From assembly GCA_038380795.1 (NCBI GenBank), contig CM076259.1, forward strand, positions 22,736,977 through 22,800,976: a stretch of 64,000 bases of DNA. Direction: 5' to 3'. Position 1 is the first letter of the stretch. Each line of letters starts with the position of its first letter. A program made the translations under genes and the position numbers. The notes below the pieces were generated by a model, which saw only the letters and a list, made by a program, of their open reading frames with translations, made no database searches and was not told the origin of the DNA. The stretch comes from Pyrocephalus nanus. Taxonomy: Eukaryota > Chordata > Aves > Passeriformes > Tyrannidae. Of the stretch, positions 1 to 12,009 are shown in pieces.

Positions 1-1470
1 TCTTTAAAATGTGATTATGCTTAGGAATCTGTTTTCTAATGTGACTAAACACACGAAAACACTTTCCTTGCAATCTAGACTTTAAAGATTTTATTATATA
101 ATGCTTGGGCAGCAAGAGCATCAAATGCCCAAGCATTATTTGCTCTGTCCTCATTTTCCATTACTAGCTAAAATTCTGATTAGCTATCCTCTTGGTTTCC
201 TTTACCTTCTCTTCAGTGTTCAAATTAGAAGGCTAGAAGTTAGTATCTGTATTTTTTTCTACCTCCAGCAATGCAAAAAACTGATTTTGTTGACTTGTAT
301 CAATTATTTGCTTCCACAAGGACAACTCTTCAGACCTCTAGAGAAAGGTTACACCACAGTGCTCTGTTATTCCAAAACTGAATCTGCATAAGAGCACCTA
401 CGACAATGAAGTGCTCCCAGCCTAATTCAGTAAGCACACACTAGGGATTTTCAGCTGGACAGCTCAAGCTTAAGATCACAAAATTAGGGCCTAATGATGT
501 TATTAATAATGAAGCATTGATATTCTCCAACCATTTTCGTTCTGAATTGGGATTTATGGTAGTGTGAACAAAACCCAGTATAAATTATATCTGAAGGTAT
601 CAACAGCTCACAGAAGTCAAGTTCAATCAAAATGTGAAGAACTGAGGAAGTGCAGACATAGCTTCTTAACCACTGGAAGGCTGGATAGATACTTTGTCTA
701 CTCCATATTAACCGTGTAAGATAGGACAGATGTGACTAGAAAGAGGTAATGTTGATGATATGATTTTTCTTTCTTTGTTAACGACCTACATGTGTTGTTT
801 TGCTTGAGGTATTCAGTAATTTACTCTCTATATTACAGAAACATGCACTGAGTTGCCTCAGTATCTAGCGTTTCAACAGTAATACACTTCTCCTTCCTTA
901 GTTTATCCCAAACAGGGTCCACAATGATGAGCAGAAGGAGACATTAGTTATTCCTCTGCTACTGTTCTGCCTTTTTGTAGGAAACAGACACGAAACGAGT
1001 TTTGCAAATCACTCAGCTCATCAATAGCCATAATGGAATTTAGTTTAAGTCTCTGCCTTCCAACACTGTTTTAGCCATTAAGCTTGCCTTGTTCTTAGCA
1101 ATGGATGGTTACTTCCAGCAGAAAAACACTGTCCCTGTATCACCTACCATAAAGATGATTAAAAAAGTATATGTATTTGCACTCTTAAAAGTCCATCTTT
1201 TTACTATTTCTCCTAGTTTTTTTCTTGTCTGGGAAACAGGATTTCTTTGCATTGCAGAATCTGAACAGGGAGCTGCACCTGTTAGCTCTGCAATACCTTA
1301 GGGCTCTCTAGTCAACCATCTGCTTTTCAAAATCTATTTGTTATCTCTGGGGCGAACAAGAAGGCATAAAGTATGCTTTATCACCTTAATGCTGGAAGTG
1401 ATCATTTACAGTAGAAAAATATACCATGCCAGGTAGAATTTTTACTAAGAAAAAGGAAGAAAATTTCTGG

Positions 1471-1548
1471 TGGAAGGCAGGGAGTGGCAAGAAGAGGAGG
1501 CAAAAAGAGGGTGGGGGGTGGTAAACTGAGGGGAAAGGAAAGGGAATA
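1471..1548 (+). repeat. G-rich purine tract
   Basis: Most bases on the + strand here are purines, with G runs at 1509-1511, 1513-1518, 1530-1533 and 1542-1544. The loops between the G runs are too uneven for a canonical quadruplex, so this is best called a low-complexity purine tract. Confidence 0.5.
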
Positions 1549-2664
1549 AAACTCACTTGTTTTCAGCAAAGTCAACTTGGTGTTCTCTACTGGGAACCGG
1601 GGACTGCGTATTATATATTTCTATAACATGCCTCGATTTATCTGCAGAAATAAAAAGATTTGGCAATATAAACTGAAAAAAGTGGTTTTTTTCAGACATT
1701 TTAACATGCTAGCTGGTCTTGAATTAGTGCTTGAAAAACACATCTTTCAAAGGAATGAAGTGTCGCAGTACCACCCAAGGAACAGTCCCGGGTTTTGCCT
1801 GTTTTTTCCAGTAAGAGTAGACCAATGACTGATTCATACTTCCATTATATCACAATTGTGCTTTTGTTTGGCACCCTCTCATCTCTTGCAAGTCACTTGC
1901 AGATGGTCTAGAAGCCACAGAACAAGCTGTACTTCCTTTCTATGTCAGCCATCCCCATCTTATGGAATCCTTCCAGTTTGTTGCACACAAGGTACAAGGA
2001 TACTACTCTACAGATATCTCTCTTGACTTCCAAAAAGCCTCCACTTTCCTTAGGATTTTGTAGCTAGTCTTTCCCATTAGCAGAAATAAAGAAATAATCT
2101 GCACTGCTACCATCTCTTAGTGCTCAGTAAGTTCACATAACCCAACTCAGGAAAGGAAATGGAGGGATTTGGAGGGGTTGTTCAGTGCCTCACAGTGAAC
2201 AATGGTGGAGGGGGGGTCCACAGGAAATACTTCTGAGACTACTATAAGTAGTCGTAAGTAGTTATGTAAGTTATGCTGTTATACCAGCACATGGATTTTG
2301 TAGCCAACGTTGATCACCCTGTCTTCAAGTAGGATAGAGAAGAAACAAAAAGGGTTCAGAAAGTAAAAAACAAAGACTCAAGGGCTTTTCATGCAAAAAG
2401 TTTAGAAAGCTTCAAACTGACAGAGAAGATGAAAAAGACTGAGCAAAGTGGAAGTGATATAAATGTAACTGCACAGATAAAAAAAACAAATCTGACCTCT
2501 CAAGAAAAGATGGGACAGTCATTAAAACTAAAAGGCAGAATACTAAAACCAATAAAAGGATTATTATTTTTTATCCACATACTATTGAATAAACTTACAG
2601 TACTCTGTACTCAAGACATCATATAGGCCAAGATTTTATGAGTTTAAAAAGGACTAATTATTGC

Positions 2665-2688
2665 AATAATAATAATAATAATAATAAT
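2665..2688 (+). repeat. (AAT)8 microsatellite
   Basis: Eight uninterrupted AAT units are followed by further AT-rich sequence containing shorter AAT runs. It is a simple trinucleotide microsatellite in non-coding DNA. Confidence 0.95.
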
Positions 2689-4387
2689 GCCCTTTATAAT
2701 AATAAATATAATTACAGAAATAGCATAATACTGAAAAAACAGAATATCCACAATTGGGGTACAATAAACCCTGAGGACTGAAAACTACCCATGTTTAAAG
2801 ACATAAGCCAATTTCAATTTGATATCTATTAATGAGAAACTATCCCTGTGTGAAAAGTTAAACCACCATCACTCTTTACTCTTTTTTTTCCTGAAGGATC
2901 TGATACTGGGTTCTGTGAAGCTTACTGTGTGGCTTTCTAGAGGTGCACCTGCAATGCCCATCCCTCAGGTGTTCAGCTTGGATACCCTTCCTGAACATAT
3001 TTATTACAACCAAAATAAAACCCCCACAAAATCAAAGGAACGTGTTTGTTATTCAGGAGTATGTGCTATTTTTATTTACTTGTGAGATGTGAGATTGTTT
3101 TAGCCATTACTTTTAATGCACGATGAAATGGAGAGAAGAAATAAAGGACAACATTCTGTAGGTTTGATTAAAAATGGCAATGTTATTGTTTTGTTATATG
3201 ATGATTAAGATGTGAGTAAGATTAATATTTTAAGATAAAGTATTCTTAACCACGTATACATCTCCATGCCCTAACAGACTTTTGTAGTGTTAGAAAATCA
3301 AGTTCACATGTGGAATAAACAAAAATAAAATCACCCATCAATTTGAGCCTGCTCATGGAGAGTCAAATGAGCCTCCTTTCTTATGGTTTCTGTCAGAGTG
3401 TGGTGTCTGATGCATAATTTTGAGTGCAATTGCAAAGCAGCCTCTCCCACAGCAAGGCCATTAAAAGAGCTTTTCCCCTTTGCTGCCTACTTCCAAAAAA
3501 ATGTGGAAGCTCAGGTATCTTGGAAACCTTCACCCATCAAACTTGGCTAAAAGTGCTCAGATTTGGGAAGGAAAGGAGTATGAGACACGTATGAGAAACT
3601 GTATACAGGAACAGAGTGGGTTTCCAAAGGTCTCATTTCCCTAGGCAGCCACACCTAGGGAAGCCCTCGGGACACAGGCAGTCCCTAGGAGTCACCTAGA
3701 AAAAGTTCTTTCCCTGCAGCATCTCACAAGCATTCCTCCAGTGAAATCAGCATAGCAATGCAAGCACATGTTCCTGCCCCACATTAAGCTGATGTGTAGT
3801 TTTTTAATTAGAGGCACCTCCATAAAAGCCAGAACCCATTTAAACTAAATAAAACCGGGACGTCCACTTTCTCCCAGCCTTTGTTTTGTTTTCTTGTACA
3901 TCGATACATCTGACAGAAAAGCACACACTGCAGACTGCCTAAAAAACTATCTTCACTTCCCCAACTTTCAGACAAAATTTAGCTGTGAAACCAAAACACC
4001 AGTACTAACAGAAACAGAAAAAAAGCAGTAGTCCTGTAAACGATGGACAATCTAAAGCTTTAGAAGAAATATATGCAGTAATACACACATTCTTACCTGC
4101 ACAAGTCTGCACCATCAGCCTTTGAGAGTTTTTTTTACATCTACTCTGTAACGATGCATTTTTTGAAAATGGTTCTAGTGCTCAGGAATGCCAAGAATTT
4201 AGGAAGAGAGCCACAGCTTAAGAGCGCAATTATTTGCCAGTAAATACTCAATTTGCTTGTCCTGTGATTTTTCTTCTCCTAACTTGCCCTCTCCATAATC
4301 CGTCTCTTGCTGCGTCATGAGCACAAGAAGTCTTTTCTTCATAACATAACACTTCAGTTTGCTATTTTGTTAGCATTAATTAAGAAT

Positions 4388-4399
4388 TCCCTCTACTGG
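4388..4399 (-). promoter_or_regulatory. CTCF-like core motif
   Basis: Read on the minus strand the bases are CCAGTAGAGGGA. This matches the vertebrate CTCF core (CCASYAGRKGGC) at 11 of 12 positions by eye. The flanks were not scored against the full matrix. Single cores occur by chance, so this is only a candidate. Confidence 0.3.
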
Positions 4400-5270
4400 T
4401 CATTTTCTATACTCTTACAAATAGCACCTTGAGCCCCGGACATTAGAAGGCAGTGAGTCAGTGTGTGGGATTCAGCCACCATTTATAAACACCTTCGACC
4501 ACATTCACCCAGTTTACAATATTCAGGACATCTCAGCTGAATTACTGCTTTGTGTCCAGTTTGTATTCAGATGGGGGCCATATGTTCCTTCATGTATTAG
4601 AGCAGAGCTCATTAGCACTGCTGCAGTCACGCCACAAAAAAACATTTTTTTTTCCTATCTTGCCTCCATTTTAACCTGATTAAAAACATTTTCTCCAGGG
4701 TAGATTTCTGGAAAAGAACTGCTTAAATCCAAAGTACTGTTAAAATGGATATGTGTAATTTTAAAATTAGTTTTAAATTAAAATTTGCTGTAAAAGAACT
4801 CAGCTGTTACTTAGGATTAAACTACTTACTAAAAGCACCTCCTAAAAACACAGAAAAGTCTTCACAAAAACTCTGTTGCATTAACCACAAGGGCTAAATA
4901 TTCAGTGAGCACACAGACCTAGAAAAACTCAGTATATGAGATCTCTCATAATGATTTAGGCACACAACCTATTTTTAAAGAGGGTATGTATGCATGCATC
5001 TGTGCAAGCAGCATCATACAACTAGATTAACACCTTGCAATAATGGAGAGAGTGGGTGTAGTTAGAAATCTGGATGTGCAAATTGTATTTCCTAAGAAAT
5101 TTTGTGTAGGCAAGTCCCATTCTGCTCAATCAACAGTAGGCAGAGAAATACTATATTTGGAAAAAATTCATAAAATACAGAAGGAGTGACTTGAATCACC
5201 CACATTAATTGCTAAATGAAAATCTAGGTTCTGAAATAAAAAACAGGAACACTATTATTGGGAGCAGAAG

Positions 5271-5287
5271 AAAAAAAAAAAAAAAAA
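5271..5287 (+). repeat. A17 homopolymer
   Basis: An uninterrupted run of 17 A follows a purine-rich lead (GGGAGCAGAAG). No retrocopy body is recognisable upstream. Confidence 0.95.
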
Positions 5288-5448
5288 GATGCACCTGGGA
5301 TTGAGCAGTATGATCCAGAATCCCTTTAAATCCATTTTAGGGTAGAAATGCATCATCTGTCAAAATCAGTTTGGGGCTAGCTACTTCCTACATGAGTGAA
5401 AACAACTTTTGGGCCCCAAACTGAAGAACAATATCATATCATAGACAC

Positions 5449-5454
5449 TTTATT
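5449..5454 (-). promoter_or_regulatory. AATAAA polyadenylation signal (candidate)
   Basis: The minus strand reads AATAAA here, about 445 bases downstream of the stop codon of the minus-strand frame 5899-6177. Further downstream on that strand are T- and GT-rich stretches (about 5400-5435), as expected for a downstream cleavage element. AATAAA is common in AT-rich DNA, so its value comes from its position. Confidence 0.3.
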
Positions 5455-5898
5455 GCATTTAGAAGGATTGTGTGCATTTCATATGATGCAGTGACATTGT
5501 AGAAAACTGTGGAATTCCCACAAATTCAAACCATAGCATGATAAAATGTGATAACAATTTGTCACGTACAAATAAGCATTTCAAAATACCACATTCAGGG
5601 CACAAACTGCATCAGAGGCATCAAACCTCCCTAATAAAATGCATTTATGTTGCATATATCCTATATATCTACCGTTAAAAAGCAGACAATTTAGAAACAT
5701 GCTTAAACCACTCAGTCATCTTTAGGATTATTGTACACATATATCCTACAGTGCCATATGTCCAAATTGATTGTGAATTCATGTTAGAAATTATTTGTTT
5801 CTCCCCACCCCTCAGTCAAACAGCAACAGAACAGCAGGATCCATGAATTATTATAGCACACTGACCCTCTCCTCCACCCAAGACAGTATTCTCCAAAA

Positions 5899-6177
5899 TC
5901 AAAGTAGGGTGGGGAAACAAATGTTGTGAGAAAGGTGAAAAACCCACTTCGAGTGCATTGTTTCCTTCTTTGCTAAAGCTGATTTTCCTCTGCGAGCTCT
6001 AAAAACAGTGCTCAAATAATACATCTGGTGGCTAAAACATCTGTACAAGTGCTTCCAAACAGGAGAACTTCCTAGTGTCAAGGTAGAGCCCATCACGTAT
6101 TCTTTGAAGTAGCCAACATATATTTCAAGAAGACAGCAGCGGACCTGCTCTTCAATGCTCATTTGTGGGGAAAACAC
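5899..6177 (-). CDS. Candidate terminal coding exon, unknown family
   Basis: A minus-strand frame runs 92 codons from a GTG at 6177 (first ATG six residues in) to a TGA at 5899, with an in-frame TAG just upstream. The peptide looks more protein-like than most frames in the window. It has a helix-like segment with paired cysteines and aromatics (VRCCLLEIYVGYFKEYV) and later a basic stretch (FRARRGKSALAKK). I do not recognise a family. If real, it is probably a last exon: a possible acceptor (TTTTCCCCACAAATGAG) lies just inside the 5' edge, and an untranslated stretch leads to AATAAA at 5449-5454. A CpG-rich block (7008-7265) lies about 1 kb upstream in the same direction. A frame of this length can occur by chance in 64 kb, the acceptor is weak, and I see no repeat hit. 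Low confidence. Confidence 0.2.
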   Translation of the reverse strand: MFSPQMSIEEQVRCCLLEIYVGYFKEYVMGSTLTLGSSPVWKHLYRCFSHQMYYLSTVFRARRGKSALAKKETMHSKWVFHLSHNICFPTLL

Positions 6178-6864
6178 ATACTAAACTTTAGTTAAATAGA
6201 GCTACATACTAATTGTACATAAGATTAACTGTTCTCCCTCAGGCTTTGACTTAAACTGACATAAACAAAGCATTTCAGAATGAAACCTGACTATTGTTGA
6301 GTTTATGTTATGTATAATTTAAGAAGAGGGCAGAACAGAGTAGATCAGTCTTAAGAGGTACTTTCAGGTCAGATTTTCAATATTTAGATGAGAACCTGAA
6401 AATGAAACTTTAAATCAACTTTAAACAAAACTAAAGTACATAAAAGAAAATAAAAGTGACAAGGATAATTCTGTTGCTAAGATTTAAAAGTGCAAAATAA
6501 AAAATAAGAACAAAAATAAATTTAATTTTTATAAATACTGTAAGCAAGCAGAGTTTGTTGCAATATTTTGTAATAAATAATTCTTTCTGAAAAATGCATA
6601 AGGACTTCCCAGTTTTTCTTGTCTTAAAATTACGTGCTTTCTCATTAATATACTAATTTGCCTTTGCACAGCAGAGCTTTTGAAAGAAGAGCTGACACAC
6701 TTAATAGGGACAATTGGGTTAAAAGGGAATTTCCTGGATAAAGTCAGAATATAACAAATTCTTACTTATCCAGTGGAGTTAATGCAAAATTATACTCTTC
6801 TCAACAGGGACTGCATGGTGAAAGGGATATCTGGTTTGTTTAGGAGGTGCCCCCATTAACTGGA

Positions 6865-6882
6865 TTTTTTTTTTTTTTTTTT
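6865..6882 (+). repeat. T18 homopolymer
   Basis: An uninterrupted run of 18 T lies between the candidate exon at 5.9-6.2 kb and the CpG block at 7.0 kb. On the minus strand it is an A18 run. Confidence 0.95.
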
Positions 6883-7007
6883 AATGCTCTAAGCAATCAG
6901 CTAGTAGAGCCAGACATTGTCCTCAGGTAACCTCACACAGCTGCCTCCAGTGCAAAACGCTGTTAGTTCTCAGACTTCATACCCTGTGATCTGCTTCCTT
7001 CCCTCAC

Positions 7008-7265
7008 ATTCGTCCCCCGAGGGATGACAGCCAAGTGCAGCGGTCCCCGCTCGCCGCGCAGCCCGGGGAGCGGGCGCTCACGTGGCGCGATGCTTCAGCA
7101 GCAGGGCCGAAACACGGCCCGTGTCTTTTTGGTAGGAATCCCTTCCAAATCCAGCCGACAGGAAAACGGCCACATGGCCACTCTAACGTTTTAACCTCAC
7201 GTTTGTTTTCTCCCTCGCTTGCAGCACCCGAAGCTGGACAGGCGTGCTGCGGTGCTTTTCTCTTA
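7008..7265. promoter_or_regulatory. CpG-rich block, candidate promoter or first exon
   Basis: About two dozen CpG dinucleotides fall within some 260 bases, in a window where CpG is otherwise sparse. The densest part is about 7018-7092, with an E-box CACGTG at 7079-7084. CpG density of this kind usually marks promoters in vertebrates. On the minus strand a donor-like AT|GTGAGG lies at 7007-7002, pointing towards the candidate exon at 6177-5899. On the plus strand an acceptor-like pyrimidine tract ends in CAG at 7222-7224. Long frames cross the block on both strands (minus 7004-7354, plus 7035-7544), but high GC removes stop codons, so they are weak evidence of coding. The direction of any transcription cannot be decided from sequence alone. 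Confidence 0.4.
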
Positions 7266-7544
7266 ACAAGAAAAATTCGTCTCAAAACAACTCGGTGCTT
7301 ATTTTCTGTGCCACAAAAGCTCCCAGTACTAACATCTCTATCCCATCTCTGCACTGAATTAACTCTCTGCTTTATCTACATAATGTGTACTACAACTACA
7401 CACCAGATACTGCTGGGCATCTTTAGCTACTTTGAAATGAAGAAAGTAGACCTCCAAACAATAAACTTCCAGAAATCATTAACTTTGAAGAAAAGGCAAA
7501 AGCAAATTAAACCCACATTTAAGTATGTTAACCTGATAATGTAA

Positions 7545-9130
7545 AGTATTCAGCTGGTTCAGAACAGTTAAAATGCAGCTGCTTAATGATACGTCTTTTT
7601 CCAGGCAAATTCCTACTGAAATCAACAGACAAGCTTCTGGTCAGTAACACTGATACAAACCTGAGCTATTTCTATTAAAATCCCACAGATTATAAAGGTG
7701 TGACTGTGCCCAAAACCTGACCTAAGGCAGTGATGCTTTAAGGACAACTGACAAGATGATTAGTAAGAAACAGCTTGTTATAGAAAGCTTTTCACTGGAA
7801 AACTGTCTCCTGGCAGACACCAAGGTCCACTGCAGCTGAGTGAGGAGATAAAGGCTATCACCATTTCCCACTAGCAGTGTTAGGAAGCTAAGGAGGTACA
7901 TAGTGACACATCTCTCAATCTAAGCATATCACATGAACTTGTATTTATTTTTCTCTCTACACTGAAGCGATATTTTCCCTAAATAAACCTTACCATTTAT
8001 TTAGTGAAAAAATATAATTTCTCATTATAGTATAATGGATTTTAAAAATAATTGTCTGTACACACTCAACAATAGATTATCCTACAACATGGCAATATGA
8101 TATAACTTAGGTCAGGCGTGGAGGCGTAGTTTGTACAGGCTGTTACTAAGTGACAAAGGAATTTAGGGCATCAGTGAAAAGGTTGCATTTGTTAACTGTT
8201 CATTTCCAAACAGTGGTGGCTCCAAGGGAGTTGCATTTGTTTGGCTGGGTTTTTTTGATGAGATTTCCTGCCTAACTCTGCTGAAAGTTGCTGGAGAAGA
8301 GCTGGTCAGGTATTTTGGTTGAAGAATTGTTCAAAGGAGATTTAATAAGCAGCCCAGATGCTAAGCAGACATCACTGATGTACAGTTCCAGCCTCTGCTA
8401 TTTCTCAAGTATTTTTTTTTTGTTTGTTTTATATTTCCCCACTTAGAGTTCATGCAGTGCAGTTATTTCCAGCTCAGACATAAAAACCGACCAGGAAAAA
8501 ACTGTAATACTTTATCCTATCAGACTAATAATGCACAGCTTATGTGCCATTTAAATCAGAATTGCTTTCCCCCAGTGAATGGTGGATAAAATTGTTCTAG
8601 ACTGCAGCAGATGGAACTGGAAACTTTGTCTTCCTGTTTGTATCTGGGGCACATATGATCAGCCTTTGTGAACAAGGCTTCAGCAAAACATTTAAAAAGA
8701 AATGTATCAGGAGCACAAGCATTTGCAGATAATAAATCACAGAAGTAGCACTACACTGCTGCTCTAAAACAACCACTTTCACCCTGCAAAGGTTATCAAA
8801 AACTCCAAATTATTGAGCTAGGCTGGGCAAGCTCACTCACTGCATCCTGCAAGGATGAGAGGAGCACATCGAAGTTTCCTCTGTGTCAACAGCCCTGTGC
8901 AATAGGGAGGGAGATGTGGAGATTTCCCAAAGCAGCTGCTGCCAAGGTCTGCCTTGGAAGGAGCAGAGAAGACTGCTGCAATTACCTTGAAGCACAGAGA
9001 ATGTTCTGGGGGATCTTCAGGACCATGTGCTGTCACAAAAATATGCCACCGTGGTGCGGACTGGGAACCCGACCCACATGCACATTTTCCAGTACTCACC
9101 ATCAGTTTCAGAGAGCAGGCTTATCTTTAA
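7545..9130. other. Non-coding stretch, nothing recognised
   Basis: Moderately AT-rich sequence with no supported frame, repeat family or RNA gene that I can see. Short T runs near 8411-8420 are the only low-complexity feature. Confidence 0.5.
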
Positions 9131-9139
9131 AGTGCCTCT

Positions 9140-9285
9140 GCAGCAGGGAAATAGCATCCCCTTCCTTTTACAGCTCGGGAATGTAGGCACAAATATATTA
9201 TTGACTTTTCCAAGGTTACTGAGCCAGACAGGAGAAGCCGGATCTTGGTCTGGTCTGCTGATCAGAGCCTTAATAACACCAAGCA
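9140..9285 (-). mobile_element. MIR-like ancient SINE fragment
   Basis: The + strand order 'catcccc…ttttacag…gaatgtaggcac…cttttccaaggtta' and then 'gatcttggtctggtctgctg' follows the reverse complement of MIR in the right sequence and spacing, with many substitutions. MIR is a tRNA-derived SINE inactive since early amniote evolution. Identification is by eye, without an alignment score. Confidence 0.5.
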
Positions 9286-9289
9286 ACCC

Positions 9290-11137
9290 TCCCTCCAGCT
9301 TCAAGGCCACAACGTCTGCGGTTTAGTATTTTCACAGAGGGCATAATCTGGGCATAAGTGAGGATGTGTAAGACAGAAAAAACCCTCTTGTTTGATCTTC
9401 ACAGGAAACCTTAGCCCTGAAGTAACCTTGAGGTAACAAAAATAATGAAAAACATGATTTTTACTTGCAAGTTTAACACATGAGGTTTGAAGGTCATCGA
9501 AGTGCTTTTGTCTCTGAAGTGAGAAATGGTGTTTTTACACTATACTTTCAGCACAGGGGTTTTAAGTTATCTCTGCAAAGATGGATACAAGCAGTTTGTT
9601 TACCAGGTTAGGAATTAAGGAAAAAACCCCAAACAAACACCCAAATCAACAAGACTTAAAACTCTCTTTGGCTTAATTACTCTTAACATTTTATTCCCTT
9701 AATCAAAGGAAATGAAAAAATAATAGATTTGACTTTTTTGACAGCAAAGTCAAACCAAGTGGAAAATTCACCTCCTACAAGAAATTTTCAAAGGGAAAAC
9801 TCTAGATAGCAACTGGATTCATGTTAGTGAAATGCTTTCTGCTGCACACAGAACTGTATTGTAATGAAATATTATATTTTTTGACCCCCTACATCTCCTT
9901 TCCTCCAAAAGATAAGGAAAACTACTGGACTTGAATATTAGTTTTGATCAACTTGTTTCCCATAGGAAGGGCCACTGATAAGGAGATCGAGCCATACAAA
10001 ATCATATGTCTATGAATTTACTTTGCAGACTACCTGTACACTTAAAAGCATGAAAGAAATTATGATAAGGTTAGAGAATATGACTATTTCTTAAAAAATT
10101 ATTTTTCCCTTCTTTAATGCATGATGTTAAGCTACATAAGTAGTCTGAAATAATTTCAGAAATAGGGATTACCGGAGACCACTTATAGTTTTTTACGAAT
10201 ACACAAGAAGTCAGCAGCAATGCTGGAAACAGACTGGAGCTGCAAGGTCCTTCTTCGGCATCTCCCCAGCACTTTTCTTGGGCCCCAGTGATCTGTAACC
10301 ACTGGGAACGAGTGATTTTTATATTCAGAGATCAAAGGGGCAGAATCTGTTCTCTGAGGACATGAAGTCCTAATACAAGCTAAAACTAAATGCTCCTAAA
10401 ATTGTTCACTGTAGGGAACTTGGAAAAGAGACTTTGTTTTGCACCATTTATAGTGCTCTGCAATCAAAATATTTTAGAAAAAGCAGAGAAACATATACAT
10501 AAGTTTAGGTTTGAGAGAACCCTTCCAGACCTCATCCTGAAGTGATATTATATAGAAAAAATAATAAAATGGATGGAAATGATCTTTCATAACAAGCTTC
10601 CAGTTTTATTTAGTTCTATTTAAACAACGTATTTTGCTGTGGCCAACTGCATTCTCTCTGGTCTCTTAGACAGTGGGTTTCATGCATTCTTGCATATATT
10701 TGAACTTTTGATCGTTTTCCAAAAATTCACTGCTAGTATCCTAGGCAGCAATCACTGGGCAGTGATATGGGTCATTCTAGTTTAGAATAAAAAGGAGATG
10801 AGTGTGACTGATCCTCTTTCTCAAGGCCAAATCTCATAACAAATCATCTGGAGAACTGCCAACAACTTCAATAGGACCAGAAATTGTTCCTACTGTTAAC
10901 TGAAAATCTTATCTGCCTTATGAGAAAATCAGGGTGCAAATTCTCCAGTTAGACTGGATCCATTCTCCTACAGACTTAGGAAAAGTATAATCAGACAAAG
11001 GAGCAAAGGGAGGGAGAGTAGTCTTTACATATGCCTGTATACTATTGCTCATTGAATTTCAAAAGAGATGGCAGAAAAACAGGGAAATGTGAGCAGCACT
11101 ATATCAGTTTTTTCTGAGCAGAAGTGGAAATATTACC
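9290..11137. other. Non-coding stretch, nothing recognised
   Basis: AT-rich sequence with frames no longer than chance. I see no repeat family, splice-flanked frame or structural RNA. Confidence 0.5.
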
Positions 11138-11154
11138 TTTTTTTTTTTTTTTTT
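11138..11154 (+). repeat. T17 homopolymer
   Basis: An uninterrupted run of 17 T precedes a short A run (TTTTAAAAAG). About 40 bases downstream, at 11195-11227, is a TA-rich stretch of alternating TATA and AATA steps. Confidence 0.95.
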
Positions 11155-11965
11155 AAAAAGTACAATTTAGAACAGATTTAGTATCCAAATGCTGTATATT
11201 ATACATATATAATAATATACAAATATAGCACAGGGCTGCTATTGTCTTAATCCTTTAGACTTTGCTCCCGGCAAAGAGTAAATGAAAGAAAATAAAGCTG
11301 GAATATAAACAACTTAAGAAGTTCTCTTTTTTTTTTGTCAGAAAGTGACAGGACAAGGGGAAAAACCCATGCTTTTGTTCCCTTTTTTTGAATTTCAGGC
11401 TTTGGAAAGATGTCAGTATGTCTACACAAGTATGCATGTGCATGTATGTATGTCGGATTTACTAGAATGGCAAGGAAGAAAATGAGCTGATCTCAAAAGA
11501 AGCCAAGAATCTGGGACTTTGAATTCTCTGACTTCAATAGTGTTTCAAGGACTTGGAATGTGACAGATACTGGCATAATGTGTCTTGCTGTGAATGAGGG
11601 CTTGACTCTGAAACTTTACAGTGTCTCTGTTCCTAAGGAGGAATATGCACAGCTCATGAGGCACATCTGAAGACTTGGGATGTGATGAGCCATTCTTGAC
11701 CTCTCCCTTTCTAGTGTGCAGTGCTTAACCCAAAGAATGCTTGGCCTTTTACTGACCTTTAATTTCATAATAGACTCATGTTGACAAATCATTTCAAAAT
11801 GAGATGAACATAGATAGGTAGTTTGTGCTGTGATATAGAAAGGAGTTTTCAAAAGCAGGGGAACAGAGGAGATAAGCAGTAGTAGCATATATACTGCAAG
11901 TTGCAGGTCCAACTGTTTGCATGTTGGGCTATCATCTTCAAGTACTGCATGTTACTAAAGTATCT

Positions 11966-11967
<2 letters not shown>

Positions 11968-12009
<42 letters not shown>
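11968..12009 (+). repeat. T42 homopolymer
   Basis: Forty-two uninterrupted T make this the longest homopolymer in the window. On the minus strand it is an A42 run, but the sequence on that side (downstream of 12009 on the + strand) shows no recognisable gene or SINE body, so a retrocopy tail is not demonstrated. It could also be slippage expansion or an assembly length error. Confidence 0.95.

Larger units (their letters stand above)
1..5270. other. AT-rich non-coding stretch
   Basis: No frame here exceeds about 100 residues and none resembles a protein family I know. The stretch holds a G-rich purine tract, an (AAT)8 microsatellite and one CTCF-like core, listed separately. Otherwise I see ordinary AT-rich vertebrate non-coding DNA, intronic or intergenic. 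Confidence 0.6.

Noticed and set aside
7035..7544. 169-codon plus-strand frame across the CpG block
   Set aside because: The GC-rich CpG block lacks stops by composition. The peptide has no recognisable domain and overlaps a long minus-strand frame in the same block.
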